From NCBI GenBank assembly GCA_026390595.1, contig JAPLFQ010000019.1:105860-169859 (forward strand): a stretch of DNA of 64,000 nucleotides, given 5' to 3'. The notes beneath the pieces were generated by a model. It was given only the letters and a program-made list of their open reading frames with translations, had not been told where the DNA came from and searched no databases. Shown here one piece after another: positions 9,359 through 18,960 of the stretch (its first letter is position 1; each line of letters opens with the position of its first letter). The stretch is from Ignavibacteriales bacterium (GTDB lineage Bacteria > Bacteroidota > Ignavibacteria > UBA10030). Position numbers and translations under genes: made by a program.

Positions 9359-9934
9359 ATCTCAAAGTCAAGCAAATTGCCCTGTCCGGCTTCATCGGCA
9401 GGGCAGTGTTGTATATGGTACCCGGCAGTCTGTTCGAGATTCGATACGAGCTTTCTGCCGTCAGTGACCGCTGCGCACCGTGACTGATCCCAGATGCTTG
9501 CCGTAGATCCGAGAGCGCTCAATATCGTGGGTTTGGAACCCGTCACCCTGTCCTGAATTAGGACCGAAAATCGAGTTCTCACAAAAAGGATTCAGGAAAA
9601 TGCGTCTCGTTTTTGATCCAACCTGATTTTTCCTGACAAGAGATTTTTGGTTCTCCCGATTTCCTTGTTTATTTACCTCTTATTTTCTACTTTCTCTTGC
9701 GCTTTCGGTCTGGATCAAGTCGAAACGAAATCGATGGACAAAGGCAAGATCTTTCGGAAAGATTTCCCCGCCATAGAGAACCGTGTCGTTCAGGCGGGCG
9801 CTTGGCAGCGAAGAATTGGGGAAGGTTTTCTCGTAGCGTCCTTTGTTTAGCCCGAAGGAGTGCCGGGGCAACGTGGCACGAGTGTCTAGGTAGAGGGTTT
9901 CTCATCACGCCGAAAATTTCTCACGGAGGATCGT
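9359..9934. other. Non-coding stretch with scattered inverted repeats
   Basis: No convincing gene is seen. Inverted repeats include GTCCT/AGGAC near 9550 and TCAGGAAAA (9592-9600) with TTTTCCTGA (9628-9636) around a 27-nt loop. The last part before 9935 is T-rich and probably holds the promoter of the YtxH gene, whose GGAGG lies just before its ATG. I do not recognise a known RNA family. Confidence 0.45.
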
Positions 9935-10258
9935 ATGGCAGACGAAAACAATGAAGGAATGGCGAAAGGCTTGATCGTCGGCTTTATCGCAGGCAGCGTT
10001 GTTGGTGCCGTGATGGCACTTCTGTATGCACCGAAGAGCGGGAAAGAGCTGCGCCGCGACATCAAGGAAAAGACTGGTGAACTCGTCGACAAGGGCGAGG
10101 AATACCTCGCGAAGGCCCGGTCGAAGGCATCGGAAATCATGACCGAGGCAAAAAAAAAGTCTGACTCCCTGATCACGGATGCCCGGAAGCAGGCCAACAG
10201 TCTTATGGGGGATGCGGAGAGAATTCTCACCGACGCCCGCAGCAAGAAGGGGGAGTAG
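9935..10258 (+). CDS. YtxH domain-containing envelope protein
   Basis: This 107-residue protein has an N-terminal glycine-rich hydrophobic segment (GLIVGFIAGSVVGAVMALL), then the YtxH signature YAPKSGKELR and a long charged amphipathic helix rich in Lys, Glu and Ala. YtxH-domain proteins are small membrane-anchored stress-associated proteins of unclear mechanism. ACGGAGGATC precedes the ATG. Together with the DUF948-like gene downstream it resembles the common YtxH/DUF948 pairing in bacteria, which supports both calls. Confidence 0.85.
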   Translation: MADENNEGMAKGLIVGFIAGSVVGAVMALLYAPKSGKELRRDIKEKTGELVDKGEEYLAKARSKASEIMTEAKKKSDSLITDARKQANSLMGDAERILTDARSKKGE

Positions 10259-10280
10259 CCGGACAAAGCTCTGTAATGTT

Positions 10281-10349
10281 CGATTGACGATTGCCGAATG
10301 CCGATTGATGGATGTGGAACTCAATCGAAAATCGAAAACCGACGATCGA
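10281..10349. repeat. Inverted pair of heptamer tandem arrays
   Basis: Four heptamers at 10281-10308 read CGATTGA, CGATTGC, CGAATGC, CGATTGA. After a 13-bp spacer, four more at 10322-10349 read CAATCGA, AAATCGA, AAACCGA, CGATCGA. The two arrays are roughly inverted with respect to each other and could fold together. Confidence 0.7.
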
Positions 10350-10414
10350 CAGTAGGATTCGTGGTCATCGAACTGACTGATTGTTGTGTTTGTATTGATT
10401 GAGAGGAGCTTCAC

Positions 10415-10786
10415 GTGGAAACTGTTCTCCAACTCGTCCAGGTAGTTTCGCTGGTTAGCTTGACGGCACTCTGTGTCTATCTCATTGTGGCGCTCTCCGG
10501 TATCAGACGCGATCTGGCGGAATTTGTGCAGCGTTCCAAACCTGTGCTTGAAAATCTCGCATTTATTACCGAACGGTTGAAATCGACGGCACAGAAAATT
10601 GATGATCACGTCGACATTGTCAAAGGATCTCTTAACTCGCTGAAGAATGTGGCAGACAATGTCCTCTTGCTCGAGGAGCGCGTGCAGCAACAGCTCGAAG
10701 AACCCATCATGCAGGTAGCTTCTGTTCTTGGAGCCATCGTGAGCAGTATCGGAGGCTTGTTCGAACGATTCCGACCTCGTTCGTAA
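10415..10786 (+). CDS. DUF948-like membrane-anchored coiled-coil protein
   Basis: The 123-residue product starts at a GTG after GAGAGGAG. It has one N-terminal membrane segment (about 8-28, VVSLVSLTALCVYLIVAL), followed by long amphipathic helices with heptad-like hydrophobics (ENLAFITERLKSTAQKIDDH and onward). This matches the short DUF948-type proteins often encoded next to YtxH genes. Its function is unknown; a structural role at the inner membrane is inferred from topology only. Confidence 0.72.
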   Translation: METVLQLVQVVSLVSLTALCVYLIVALSGIRRDLAEFVQRSKPVLENLAFITERLKSTAQKIDDHVDIVKGSLNSLKNVADNVLLLEERVQQQLEEPIMQVASVLGAIVSSIGGLFERFRPRS

Positions 10787-10850
10787 CGGGCTTCACCTCG
10801 AGCAGTCCTCTCTTGTCCTAACTATCACCTAAGACCAATGAGGAGATACC

Positions 10851-12956
10851 GTGGCTATCGCGTCTTCGAAAGAATATACAAGTGACAAAATCCGCAACAT
10901 TGCATTCATAGGGCACGGTGGATCCGGCAAGACAACAATGTCGGAAGCCGCGCTCTTTACCTCCGGCACTTCAACACGTTTCGGACGAGTCGAAGACGGG
11001 AGCACCGTTTCCGACTATCATCCGGACGAAATCGAACGGAAGATTTCCATCAATACGTCGGTTCTTCATTGTGAGTGGGAAGGATGCAAGTTCAACATTC
11101 TTGATACGCCGGGGTACTCCGATTTTACCGGAGAAGTGATCTCCGCCCTGCGTGTCGCCGACATCGCCGTTGTGCTGCTGAAAGCCGTGGAAGGGACAGA
11201 AGTCGGTACGGAAATTGTCTGGAACTACACGAAACACTATCAAACTCCGACCGTCATCGTTGTCAACAAGATGGACAACGAAAACGCAGAGTTTGAGAAG
11301 TCGTTCGGTTCGGCGAAAACCCGCTTCGGCAATGATGTGACGCTGATCCAGTTCCCGGTCAACGAAGGTTTGACGTTCGACTCCGTCGTCGACGTGTTGA
11401 AAATGAGGATGTACAAGTTCAATCGTGACGGCAGCGGGAAGTTCACCGATTCCGACATTCCCGCCGAGCACAAAGAGCGGGCAGAAGCGCTTCACGAGGA
11501 ATTGATCGAAAAGATTGCGGAAACTGACGAAGGACTCATGAACAAGTTCTTCGAAGACGGGACGCTCCATGATGCGGATCTCCAGAAGGGACTTAAATTT
11601 GCTCTGTTGTCACGCAAGATCTTCCCGGTTTTCTGTTCCGCTGCGAGTATGAACATTGGACTTGGCTCGATCCTGAGCTTTCTCGTTCAATACGGTCCGT
11701 CGCCGCTGGAGCGCGGCAGTGTTACTGCCACGGATACACAGAAGAAACAGGAGATCCAGATCGCCCCGGATCCTGCGGGCCCGCCGTCTCTCTTCGCGTT
11801 CAAGACCATCTCCGAGCAGCACGTGGGCGAGTTGTCGTTCTTCCGCGTCTATTCCGGCGCGGTCGTCCCCGGTCTTGATTTGACAAACGTTTCAAATGGA
11901 AAGAGCGAGCGTCTCGGGCAGCTCTTCGTCATGAACGGCAAAGAGCGGCGCGATGTCGCGAAGCTCTTCGTTGGCGATATCGGCGCAGTCGTCAAGCTTA
12001 AAGACACCCACACAAACAATACGCTCAGCAGCAAGGGGTTCCCTGTGCTGTACCCGACAATCGCTTTTCCCGAGCCGGTGATCCGCATGGCGATTTCGGC
12101 AAAGTCGAAAGGTGACGAAGACAAAATCGGCACGGGCCTCCACTACTTGCATGAGGAAGATCCGACGTTCCTTGTCCAGGTCGACGGCGAGCTGAGCCAA
12201 ACTGTGATTGCAGGCCAGGGAGAACTCCATCTGTTGATCGTGACCAAGAGACTCAAAGAGAAGTACGGCGTGGAGGTCGATCTCAAGGAACCCAAGATAC
12301 CGTACAAGGAAGCGATCAAAGCAAGAGTGGATGAGGTTGAGTACAAGCACAAGAAACAGACCGGAGGACGCGGCCAGTTCGGTCACGTCTACCTCAAGAT
12401 CGAACCGTTGCCGCGCGGTACCGGGTTTGAGTTTGCCGACGAGATTGTCGGCGGCGTGGTGCCCGGCAGGTTTGTCCCCGCAGTTGAGAAGGGGGTCATC
12501 GAGACGATGCAGAGAGGTGTTCTCGCAGGTTATCAGATTGTCGATGTAAAAGTGACAATTTTCGACGGATCCTATCACTCAGTCGACTCGGACGAACATT
12601 CATTCAAGATTGCCGGCACGATGGCGTTCAAGAAGGGCTTCCTCGAGGCGAAGCCGGTACTTCTTGAGCCGATCAACGAAATCGAAGTGATCGTCCCCGA
12701 TGAATACATGGGCGATGTCATGGGTGACATATCTGGGCGTCGCGGAAAAATCTCGGGGATGGAATCCGAAGGACATTTCCAGAAGATCAAGGCCCTCGTC
12801 CCAATGTCCGAGATCCACAAGTACTCCACGATTCTCCGTTCCATGACACAGGGTCGGGGAGTCTACAGGACGAAGTTCGATCATTATGAAGAACTCCCGC
12901 GCGAGCTGGCGGAGAAGGTGATCGCGGCCAAGGAAAAGGAGAAGGAAGAAGACTAG
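10851..12956 (+). CDS. Elongation factor G-like GTPase (EF-G paralogue type)
   Basis: A 701-residue translational GTPase with the five-domain EF-G layout. The G1 loop GHGGSGKTT starts at residue 21, G3 is DTPGYSDF and G4 is NKMD. Later EF-G segments include GGRGQFGHVYLKIEP (domain IV) and GDISGRRGKISGME with RSMTQGRG (domain V). The P-loop differs from the AHIDAGKTT of canonical ribosomal EF-G and fits the EF-G-like group that occurs as a second copy in many bacteria. It is not next to rpsL/rpsG/tuf, which also argues for the paralogue. The start is GTG after GAGGAGAT. A strong terminator follows. Confidence 0.87.
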   Translation: MAIASSKEYTSDKIRNIAFIGHGGSGKTTMSEAALFTSGTSTRFGRVEDGSTVSDYHPDEIERKISINTSVLHCEWEGCKFNILDTPGYSDFTGEVISALRVADIAVVLLKAVEGTEVGTEIVWNYTKHYQTPTVIVVNKMDNENAEFEKSFGSAKTRFGNDVTLIQFPVNEGLTFDSVVDVLKMRMYKFNRDGSGKFTDSDIPAEHKERAEALHEELIEKIAETDEGLMNKFFEDGTLHDADLQKGLKFALLSRKIFPVFCSAASMNIGLGSILSFLVQYGPSPLERGSVTATDTQKKQEIQIAPDPAGPPSLFAFKTISEQHVGELSFFRVYSGAVVPGLDLTNVSNGKSERLGQLFVMNGKERRDVAKLFVGDIGAVVKLKDTHTNNTLSSKGFPVLYPTIAFPEPVIRMAISAKSKGDEDKIGTGLHYLHEEDPTFLVQVDGELSQTVIAGQGELHLLIVTKRLKEKYGVEVDLKEPKIPYKEAIKARVDEVEYKHKKQTGGRGQFGHVYLKIEPLPRGTGFEFADEIVGGVVPGRFVPAVEKGVIETMQRGVLAGYQIVDVKVTIFDGSYHSVDSDEHSFKIAGTMAFKKGFLEAKPVLLEPINEIEVIVPDEYMGDVMGDISGRRGKISGMESEGHFQKIKALVPMSEIHKYSTILRSMTQGRGVYRTKFDHYEELPRELAEKVIAAKEKEKEED

Positions 12957-12974
12957 TTCTGAGCGTACAACGAT

Positions 12975-13004
12975 CAAGCCCGCTGAGAGCGGGCTTGGTT
13001 TTTC
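12975..13004 (+). terminator. Rho-independent terminator after the EF-G-like gene
   Basis: Perfect 10-bp stem CAAGCCCGCT / AGCGGGCTTG with a 3-nt loop, followed by a run of six T residues (GGTTTTTTC). Confidence 0.9.
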
Positions 13005-13080
13005 ATGGGTGCGTCGCGCCCGACTTCGGCATACCGGGATCGGTGCTCGTTATTCCATCTTCACAGCGCCGTCCTGCTGG

Positions 13081-13122
13081 CGAAGATCGAAGATCGGACA
13101 AGGAATATCGAATCACGAAGTT
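13081..13122. repeat. Heptamer-period array upstream of the UDP-sugar dehydrogenase
   Basis: Six consecutive 7-mers read CGAAGAT, CGAAGAT, CGGACAA, GGAATAT, CGAATCA, CGAAGTT. The period is exactly seven although the units have diverged. It ends 32 bp before the next gene. Confidence 0.6.
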
Positions 13123-13154
13123 AACGCCAACAAGTAACTACATACGGGATATTC

Positions 13155-14477
13155 ATGCCTACCCTCGAAAACAAGATCAAACAGAAGAAAGCACGCATTG
13201 GTGTTGTAGGACTGGGATATGTCGGACTGCCGCTCGCGGTGGAATTTGCCGCGAAGGGGTTTGAAACCCTCGGTATCGAAGTGGATGAGAGGAAAGTGAA
13301 GGCCATCAACGAGGGGAAGAACTACATTGACGATGTCGACAACAAGGTCTTCGCCAAAGTCACCAGGAACGGCCTGCTCAAAGCCGCCGCGAACTATGAC
13401 GCGGTTTCAGATCTCGATGTGATCTTCATCTGCGTTCCGACCCCTTTTACGGCGAACAAGGAGCCCGATATTTCGTACATCGTCGCGTCGGCGAACGAGA
13501 TCGCTCCCCGGCTGCGCAAAGGACATCTTATCATCCTGAAAAGCACGACGTTTCCGAATACGACCGAAGGGTATGTACAGCCGATACTGGAGGCGACGGG
13601 CCTGAAAGTGGGGAAGGATTTCCACCTAGCATTTTCGCCCGAAAGAATCGATCCGGCGAACAAGAAATGGACGACGGCAAATACGCCGACGGTGGTGGGC
13701 GGTGTGACACCCGAGTGTACCCGGCTTGCGTGCCTGATTACGTCGCAGGCTGTCTCCGTCGTCGTCCCGGTCTCCAATCCGAAGGTAGCGGAGATGGAGA
13801 AGCTCCTGGAGAATATTTTCCGCAGCGTCAATATTGCGCTCGTCAACGAACTCGCCCAGCTCTGTGACAGGATGGGAGGCATCAACATGTGGGAAGTCGT
13901 TGCGGCCGCGGCGACCAAGCCGTTCGGGTTCATGCCGTTCTACCCGGGCCCGGGGATTGGCGGTCATTGTATCCTGATCGATCCATACTATCTCTCCTGG
14001 CTGGCCCGTGAGCATGATTTTCAGACCAATTTTATCACGCTTGCCGCTGAGACAAACGAGAACATGCCGTTCTATGTGATGAACATGGTCCAGCGCGAAA
14101 TCAGCATGATGCCGGTCGCATTTCCGCAGGCGAAGCTCCTGATTCTGGGAGTTGCCTTCAAGCGGGATGTTGACGACACTCGTCATTCGCCGGCCCTCAA
14201 AGTCATGGAACTGCTGCTCAAAGACGGGGCGCGGAATATCGTCTACAATGACCCGTTTGTACCAAAGGTCAAGGTCAACGGCAATTCGTATGAGTCAGTA
14301 CCCCTGACGAAAGAGCTGCTGGCGAGCGTGGATTGCGTGCTCATCACGACGGACCACAGCCAGTATGACTATGAAATGGTCGTGAAGAACGCGAAGCGCG
14401 TGATTGATACGCGCAACGCCACGAAGAACGTGAAGAAAGGGAGAGAAAAAATCGTGCTGCTGGGGGATGGGAAGTAG
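13155..14477 (+). CDS. UDP-N-acetylhexosamine 6-dehydrogenase (WbpA/WecC family)
   Basis: This 440-residue enzyme oxidises C6 of a UDP-N-acetylhexosamine to the uronate with two NAD+. The N-terminus has the Rossmann motif GVVGLGYVGLPLA. The central domain contains SPERIDPAN, and the catalytic Cys272 lies in GPGIGGHC. The C-terminal UDP-binding domain has GVAFKRDVDDTRHSP. The SPERIDPAN and GGHCILIDPYYL segments fit the UDP-GlcNAc (WbpA-like) branch better than UDP-glucose dehydrogenase, which is separately encoded at 17491. It opens the nucleotide-sugar cluster, so a role in capsule, O-antigen or exopolysaccharide precursors is inferred. Confidence 0.88.
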   Translation: MPTLENKIKQKKARIGVVGLGYVGLPLAVEFAAKGFETLGIEVDERKVKAINEGKNYIDDVDNKVFAKVTRNGLLKAAANYDAVSDLDVIFICVPTPFTANKEPDISYIVASANEIAPRLRKGHLIILKSTTFPNTTEGYVQPILEATGLKVGKDFHLAFSPERIDPANKKWTTANTPTVVGGVTPECTRLACLITSQAVSVVVPVSNPKVAEMEKLLENIFRSVNIALVNELAQLCDRMGGINMWEVVAAAATKPFGFMPFYPGPGIGGHCILIDPYYLSWLAREHDFQTNFITLAAETNENMPFYVMNMVQREISMMPVAFPQAKLLILGVAFKRDVDDTRHSPALKVMELLLKDGARNIVYNDPFVPKVKVNGNSYESVPLTKELLASVDCVLITTDHSQYDYEMVVKNAKRVIDTRNATKNVKKGREKIVLLGDGK

Positions 14478-14485
14478 GAATAACG

Positions 14486-14617
14486 GTGAGCCGTAAACAG
14501 TTGGAAATCTCGGTTCGGCTCGGGTATCTTGATCAGACGACGTTTGAGCCAACCGAAACGGATATCATCGAGACCCAGATGATGTTGAGTGGTCTTTCCC
14601 GGAGTATCCAACGCTAG
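14486..14617 (+). pseudogene. C-terminal remnant of a four-helix-bundle (23S rRNA IVP/Avd-like) protein
   Basis: A 43-codon reading frame encodes SRKQLEISVRLGYLDQTTFE and, further on, a segment ending MMLSGLSRSIQR. This resembles the last two helices of the short four-helix-bundle proteins (S23/intervening-sequence protein family), whose C-termini read LALRLGYIDEETY...LGGLIKSL-like. The first two helices are missing and no ribosome-binding site is seen. A four-unit heptamer array follows 17 bp downstream. A newly arisen short gene is the alternative. Confidence 0.55.
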
Positions 14618-14634
14618 GTCTAACCCCCAGTCCT

Positions 14635-14662
14635 GTTAACCGTTCACTGTTTACTGTTCACA
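14635..14662. repeat. Four-unit heptamer array
   Basis: Units are GTTAACC, GTTCACT, GTTTACT, GTTCACA in strict 7-bp register. The reverse complement (GTGAACA/GTAAACA) matches the array at 26704-26731. Confidence 0.7.
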
Positions 14663-14678
14663 CGAATCAGGAGTCAGC

Positions 14679-15182
14679 GTGAAACGTCTCTTCTCACCTT
14701 GGCGCTCAGCCTACATCGCATCCTTCAGGGGCACGAAGAAGAGCAAGGGATGTCTTTTCTGCCGCATTGCCAAGGAGAACCAGGATAAGAAGAACCTCGT
14801 CGTGTGGCGCGGCGAACACTGCTTCCTTGTGATGAACCTCTACCCGTACAACAGCGGACACCTCATGGTGGTGCCATACAAGCACACCGCCAACCTCGCT
14901 GCCTTGACGAAGGAAACATACGTCGAAATCATGGAAACCACCTTGCGTGGAATGAAGGCTCTTGGGAAGACGAGCGGCCCCCACGGATTCAACCTTGGGG
15001 CAAACATAGGCCGTATCGCCGGCGCCGGAATCGACAAACACATCCATTTTCACATTGTCCCGCGCTGGAGCGGCGACACGAACTTCATGCCAGTGCTCAC
15101 CGACGTGAAGCTCATTTCGGAAGATCTGGCGAACACCTGGGCCAGGTTGAGAACCGCGATGAATCGAAAAGGGAAGAACTGA
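14679..15182 (+). CDS. HIT-family nucleotide hydrolase/transferase
   Basis: The 167-residue protein has the histidine triad HIHFHI with His121, His123 and His125, preceded by [16 protein letters not shown]. Near the N-terminus [10 protein letters not shown] could bind zinc. HIT proteins of this branch hydrolyse or phosphorolyse dinucleoside polyphosphates such as Ap4A; the exact substrate is not determinable. The GTG start follows AATCAGGAG. Its TGA overlaps the ATG of gmd by one base (TGATG), indicating translational coupling with the GDP-sugar genes. Confidence 0.9.
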   Translation: MKRLFSPWRSAYIASFRGTKKSKGCLFCRIAKENQDKKNLVVWRGEHCFLVMNLYPYNSGHLMVVPYKHTANLAALTKETYVEIMETTLRGMKALGKTSGPHGFNLGANIGRIAGAGIDKHIHFHIVPRWSGDTNFMPVLTDVKLISEDLANTWARLRTAMNRKGKN

Positions 15183-16342
15183 TGTCAAACATTGCGCTGA
15201 TCACGGGCATCACCGGCCAGGATGGCTCGTATCTTGCCGAACTTCTCCTTTCCAAAGGGTACGAAGTCCACGGCATCATCCGGCGGGCAAGCACGTTCAA
15301 TACTCACCGGATTGACCACATCTATGTCGACCCCCACGTGCCGCAGGCGAAGATCCATCTTCACTACGGGGATCTCTCCGATCCCGGGCTGATGACCGAA
15401 ATGATGTACAACATCAGGCCGGACGAAGTTTATCACCTCGGGGCGCAGAGCCACGTCAGGATCTCATTCGATATGCCCGAGTATACCGGCGACATCACAG
15501 CGCTTGGCACAACACGGTTGCTCGAAGCCATCCGGAGGAGCGGGATCAAGACACGGTTCTATCAGGCCTCCTCTTCTGAAATGTTTGGCGGGGCGCCGCC
15601 GCCGCAGAGCGAAAGCACCCCGTTCCAGCCGCGCAGCCCGTATGCGGTCGCAAAAGTCTATTCGTACTGGATTGTGGTCAACTACCGCGAAGCCTACAAT
15701 ATTCATGCCTCGAACGGGATTCTCTTCAATCACGAAAGTCCGCGCCGCGGCGAAGTGTTCGTGACCCGCAAGATCACCCGCGCGATCGCTGACATGCTCG
15801 CCGGCAACGGGAATAGGTTGTACCTCGGCTACCTCGATGCAAAACGGGACTGGGGATTCGCTCCGGAATACGTTCAGATGATGTGGCTCATGCTTCAGCA
15901 GGATAAGCCGGATGACTATGTCGTCGGGACCGGTGAATCTCATACCGTCCGGGAATTCCTGGAGCATGCGTTCGAATATGTAGGGATTGAGATCGAGTGG
16001 AAGGGGAGCGGTGTCAAGGAAAAAGCCAGGATCAGAAGCCTCCGGAAGGACTTTGTCGGCGGGCTCAAAATCGGCGATGTGGTTGTCGAGATCGATCCAA
16101 AGTACTTCCGGCCGACCGAGGTGAATGGGCTTCAGGCAGACATCCGCAAGGCAAAGCGAAAACTCGGCTGGAAACCCACCGTCCTTTTCGGCGATCTTGT
16201 CAAAGTCATGATCGATCATGACATGATGCGTGCAGGTTTGACCCCGCCGGGCAAGGGGATCAAAATCATGCAGAAGAAGGATTTTGGCTGGACGAATCAC
16301 TCTGTAACGCTTCAGGAGAACATAAAGGAAGGCGTTGGATAA
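15182..16342 (+). CDS. gmd: GDP-mannose 4,6-dehydratase
   Basis: Gmd converts GDP-D-mannose to GDP-4-keto-6-deoxymannose, the precursor of GDP-fucose and other deoxyhexoses. The 386-residue protein starts [20 protein letters not shown], with the NADP-binding GITGQDG. It has the catalytic SPYAVAK (Tyr157, Lys161), [20 protein letters not shown] and the C-terminal [10 protein letters not shown], all standard for Gmd. The frame stays open further upstream, but this start overlaps the HIT stop and gives the family N-terminus. The next gene overlaps its end by 8 nt. Confidence 0.95.
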   Translation: MSNIALITGITGQDGSYLAELLLSKGYEVHGIIRRASTFNTHRIDHIYVDPHVPQAKIHLHYGDLSDPGLMTEMMYNIRPDEVYHLGAQSHVRISFDMPEYTGDITALGTTRLLEAIRRSGIKTRFYQASSSEMFGGAPPPQSESTPFQPRSPYAVAKVYSYWIVVNYREAYNIHASNGILFNHESPRRGEVFVTRKITRAIADMLAGNGNRLYLGYLDAKRDWGFAPEYVQMMWLMLQQDKPDDYVVGTGESHTVREFLEHAFEYVGIEIEWKGSGVKEKARIRSLRKDFVGGLKIGDVVVEIDPKYFRPTEVNGLQADIRKAKRKLGWKPTVLFGDLVKVMIDHDMMRAGLTPPGKGIKIMQKKDFGWTNHSVTLQENIKEGVG

Positions 16343-17402
16343 GAACGCGAAAATATATGTCGCGGGCCACCGTGGACTGGTGGGTTCGGCGATTGTTCGA
16401 AGGCTTGAATCTCTCGGCTTCAACAATATCGTGGTGCGGGGGCAATCTTCGCTCGACCTGCGACGACGTGATGAAGTTGACCGGTTTTTCGCCGGGGAGC
16501 AGCCGGAGTATGTTTTTCTCGCGGCTGCAAAGGTCGGAGGAATCCTCGCCAACAGCACCTACAAAGCGGAATTCATTCATGACAACCTGGCCATCGCCCT
16601 GAACGTCATCGATGCGAGCCACCGGAATGGCGTAAAGAAACTGCTGAACCTCGGCTCGTCGTGCATCTATCCCAAACTTGCACCTCAGCCCCTGAAAGAA
16701 GAATACCTGCTCACCGGCCCTCTGGAACCGACCAACGAACCATACGCCATAGCGAAAATTGCAGCGATCAAGCTGTGCCGGTATTACAACGAGCAGTACG
16801 GATCGAATTTCCTTTCCGTGATGCCGACGAACCTGTTCGGCGTCGGAGACAATTTCAATCTCGAGACTTCCCACGTGCTTCCCGCGCTTATGAGGAAGTT
16901 CCACCTTGCAAAGCTGCTGAGCTTCGGACGATTTGCAGTGATACGCAACGACCTTCAGGCCACTCCACTCGGATTCGGTCTTGACCTCGGGACACTTGCG
17001 AGTGACGCGCAGATCGAGGAAGCGCTCAAGCGCTACGGAGTGTCGCGCTGTTCCCTTCAGCTCTGGGGGACCGGAACAGCGCTCCGCGAGTTTCTCTATT
17101 CAGACGATCTTGCTGACGCCGTCGTGTACTTGATGACGCGGTATGACGCGAAAGAGATCGGGGAATTGGTGAACATCGGCGTGGGAACAGATCTCAGCAT
17201 CAGGGACCTCGCGTATAAGATCAAGCATCTCGTTGGGTTCACCGGTGATATCCACTTTGATGCCTCGAAGCCCGACGGGACACCGCGCAAACTCCTCGAT
17301 GTTTCAAAGTTGGCATCGCTTGGCTGGGCTCCGGGTATAAGCCTCGACGATGGACTCAAGGCATTGTATGATTGGTACTGCACGGGAGCAAAGTCATGTT
17401 GA
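16335..17402 (+). CDS. fcl: GDP-L-fucose synthase (epimerase/reductase)
   Basis: Fcl completes GDP-L-fucose synthesis by 3,5-epimerisation and NADPH reduction of the Gmd product. The 355-residue protein has [30 protein letters not shown] and the catalytic Tyr137-x3-Lys141 (YAIAK). It ends with [13 protein letters not shown] and LGW, as in the family. Translation starts at TTG inside gmd with AAAGGAAGG upstream. A segment at about residues 190-245 ([20 protein letters not shown] and following) is longer than in E. coli Fcl, whose usual length is about 320 residues. Confidence 0.93.
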   Translation: MDKNAKIYVAGHRGLVGSAIVRRLESLGFNNIVVRGQSSLDLRRRDEVDRFFAGEQPEYVFLAAAKVGGILANSTYKAEFIHDNLAIALNVIDASHRNGVKKLLNLGSSCIYPKLAPQPLKEEYLLTGPLEPTNEPYAIAKIAAIKLCRYYNEQYGSNFLSVMPTNLFGVGDNFNLETSHVLPALMRKFHLAKLLSFGRFAVIRNDLQATPLGFGLDLGTLASDAQIEEALKRYGVSRCSLQLWGTGTALREFLYSDDLADAVVYLMTRYDAKEIGELVNIGVGTDLSIRDLAYKIKHLVGFTGDIHFDASKPDGTPRKLLDVSKLASLGWAPGISLDDGLKALYDWYCTGAKSC

Positions 17403-17490
17403 AGGATTACGCCCCGGAGGCTTTTTCCATTTCACTGTAGTGTTCTTGTGACACTCGACATCAAATCACCAAAATCCGAATGATAAGACT

Positions 17491-18789
17491 ATGAACCTTT
17501 CCGTAATTGGTACCGGATACGTCGGCCTCGTTCAGGGAGCATGTTTCGCCGACACCGGAAACAATGTCATTTGCATGGACATTGATGAAAAGAAAATCAA
17601 CAGCCTGAAAAAAGGAACAATCCCCATTTACGAGCCCGGACTTGAGGAGCTGGTTCGAAAGAACACTCAGGAGGGGCGTCTCGAGTTCACCACGTCCATC
17701 AAGACCGCAGTCCAGAAGAGCGATATCATTTTTCTCTGCCTGCCGACGCCTCCCTCGGAGGATGGCTCGGCAGATTTGACGCACGTTCTGAGTGTCACAA
17801 AGCAGATCGCAGAATTGGCGAACTCTGAAAAAATCGTTGTCAGCAAAAGCACGGTGCCGGTTGGGACAGTGGACAAGATCAAACAGCTGCTGAAGAAGAA
17901 ATCGAAGTACGCGATGGAAGTCGTGTCAAACCCGGAGTTCCTCAAAGAAGGATCCGCACTGCAGGATTCGCTCAAGCCGGACAGAGTCGTGATCGGCACC
18001 AGGAGCAAGAAGACGAGCGCAACGCTTCAGGAACTGTATGAGCCATTCGTCCGGACGGGGAACCCGATCATTGTGATGGACGAACGGAGCTCTGAGATGA
18101 CGAAGTACGCGGCGAATGCTTTTCTGGCGACGAAAATCTCGTTCATGAATGAACTGGCCAACCTGTGTGAGGAAGTCGGAGCGGACATCGATTCGATCAG
18201 AAGGGGGATCGGATCGGACCCGCGGATCGGAAAGCAGTTCCTGTTCCCGGGCGTGGGATATGGTGGATCGTGCTTCCCGAAGGATGTCAAAGCGCTGGTC
18301 AAGACTGCGGAGTCGTACGGGCGGGAGTTGACGATTCTCCGTTCCGTGGACGAGGTGAATGAAACCCAGAAAGCAGTTCTTTTCAAGAAACTGAAGCAGC
18401 ACTTCAAAGACAACCTGAAGGGGAAGACGGTAGCTCTTTGGGGGCTTTCGTTCAAACCTCAGACGGATGACATACGCGAAGCCCCCTCGCTTGTGATGAT
18501 TCGCGCACTTCTGAATGCCGGCGTAAGAGTGCGGGCTCATGATCCTATTTCGAACAGCATGGTCGAGCCTCTTTTCAAGGGAAAAGTGGAGTTCTGCGAG
18601 AGTTCCTATGACGCACTGAAAGATGCTGATGCCCTCCTCGTCGTGACTGAATGGAATGAATTCAGGCGTCCTGATTTCTCAAAAATGAAAAAAATGATGA
18701 AGAAGCCTGTCATTCTTGACGGGCGGAACATCTATGACCCCAAAGAGATGAAAGCAAAGGGGTTCACATACTACAGCATAGGACGCTGA
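17491..18789 (+). CDS. ugd: UDP-glucose 6-dehydrogenase
   Basis: Ugd oxidises UDP-glucose to UDP-glucuronate. The 432-residue enzyme starts with the Rossmann motif SVIGTGYVGLVQGACFAD, contains STVPVGT and SNPEFLKEGSA, and has the catalytic Cys261 in GVGYGGSCFPKDVKAL. The C-terminal half carries GLSFKPQTDDIREAPS. These features separate it from the UDP-HexNAc dehydrogenase at 13155. It is the last gene of the nucleotide-sugar cluster and is followed by a strong terminator. Confidence 0.95.
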   Translation: MNLSVIGTGYVGLVQGACFADTGNNVICMDIDEKKINSLKKGTIPIYEPGLEELVRKNTQEGRLEFTTSIKTAVQKSDIIFLCLPTPPSEDGSADLTHVLSVTKQIAELANSEKIVVSKSTVPVGTVDKIKQLLKKKSKYAMEVVSNPEFLKEGSALQDSLKPDRVVIGTRSKKTSATLQELYEPFVRTGNPIIVMDERSSEMTKYAANAFLATKISFMNELANLCEEVGADIDSIRRGIGSDPRIGKQFLFPGVGYGGSCFPKDVKALVKTAESYGRELTILRSVDEVNETQKAVLFKKLKQHFKDNLKGKTVALWGLSFKPQTDDIREAPSLVMIRALLNAGVRVRAHDPISNSMVEPLFKGKVEFCESSYDALKDADALLVVTEWNEFRRPDFSKMKKMMKKPVILDGRNIYDPKEMKAKGFTYYSIGR

Positions 18790-18807
18790 TTCTTCAGAAT
18801 CTGCAAG

Positions 18808-18847
18808 AAAGTCCCGGTTGGCGGTTGTCGGCCGGGACTTTTTGTTT
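18808..18847 (+). terminator. Rho-independent terminator after ugd
   Basis: Perfect 10-bp stem AAAGTCCCGG / CCGGGACTTT around a 14-nt loop, followed by TTTGTTTG. Confidence 0.9.
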
Positions 18848-18960
18848 GTATGGCATACTTTGTGCCGTTTTCTGCGCGTGGCATTGACCTGAACTGAAGG
18901 TCTCCTGGAAAGAGACCCGTCACAATTGAGCGAACCGACACGATCAATCAGGAGGAGTGG

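Noticed and set aside
9274-9483. 69-codon frame in the hairpin-repeat region
   Set aside because: Its sequence is made largely of the repeats themselves and lacks a ribosome-binding site and protein-like composition.
10281-10349. Possible CRISPR-like array
   Set aside because: Units are 7 bp, contiguous and without spacers, and no cas genes are present in the window.
14804-15181. Upstream extension of the gmd reading frame
   Set aside because: It lies wholly inside the HIT-family gene in another frame and adds low-complexity Arg/His-rich residues; the Gmd N-terminus begins at 15182.
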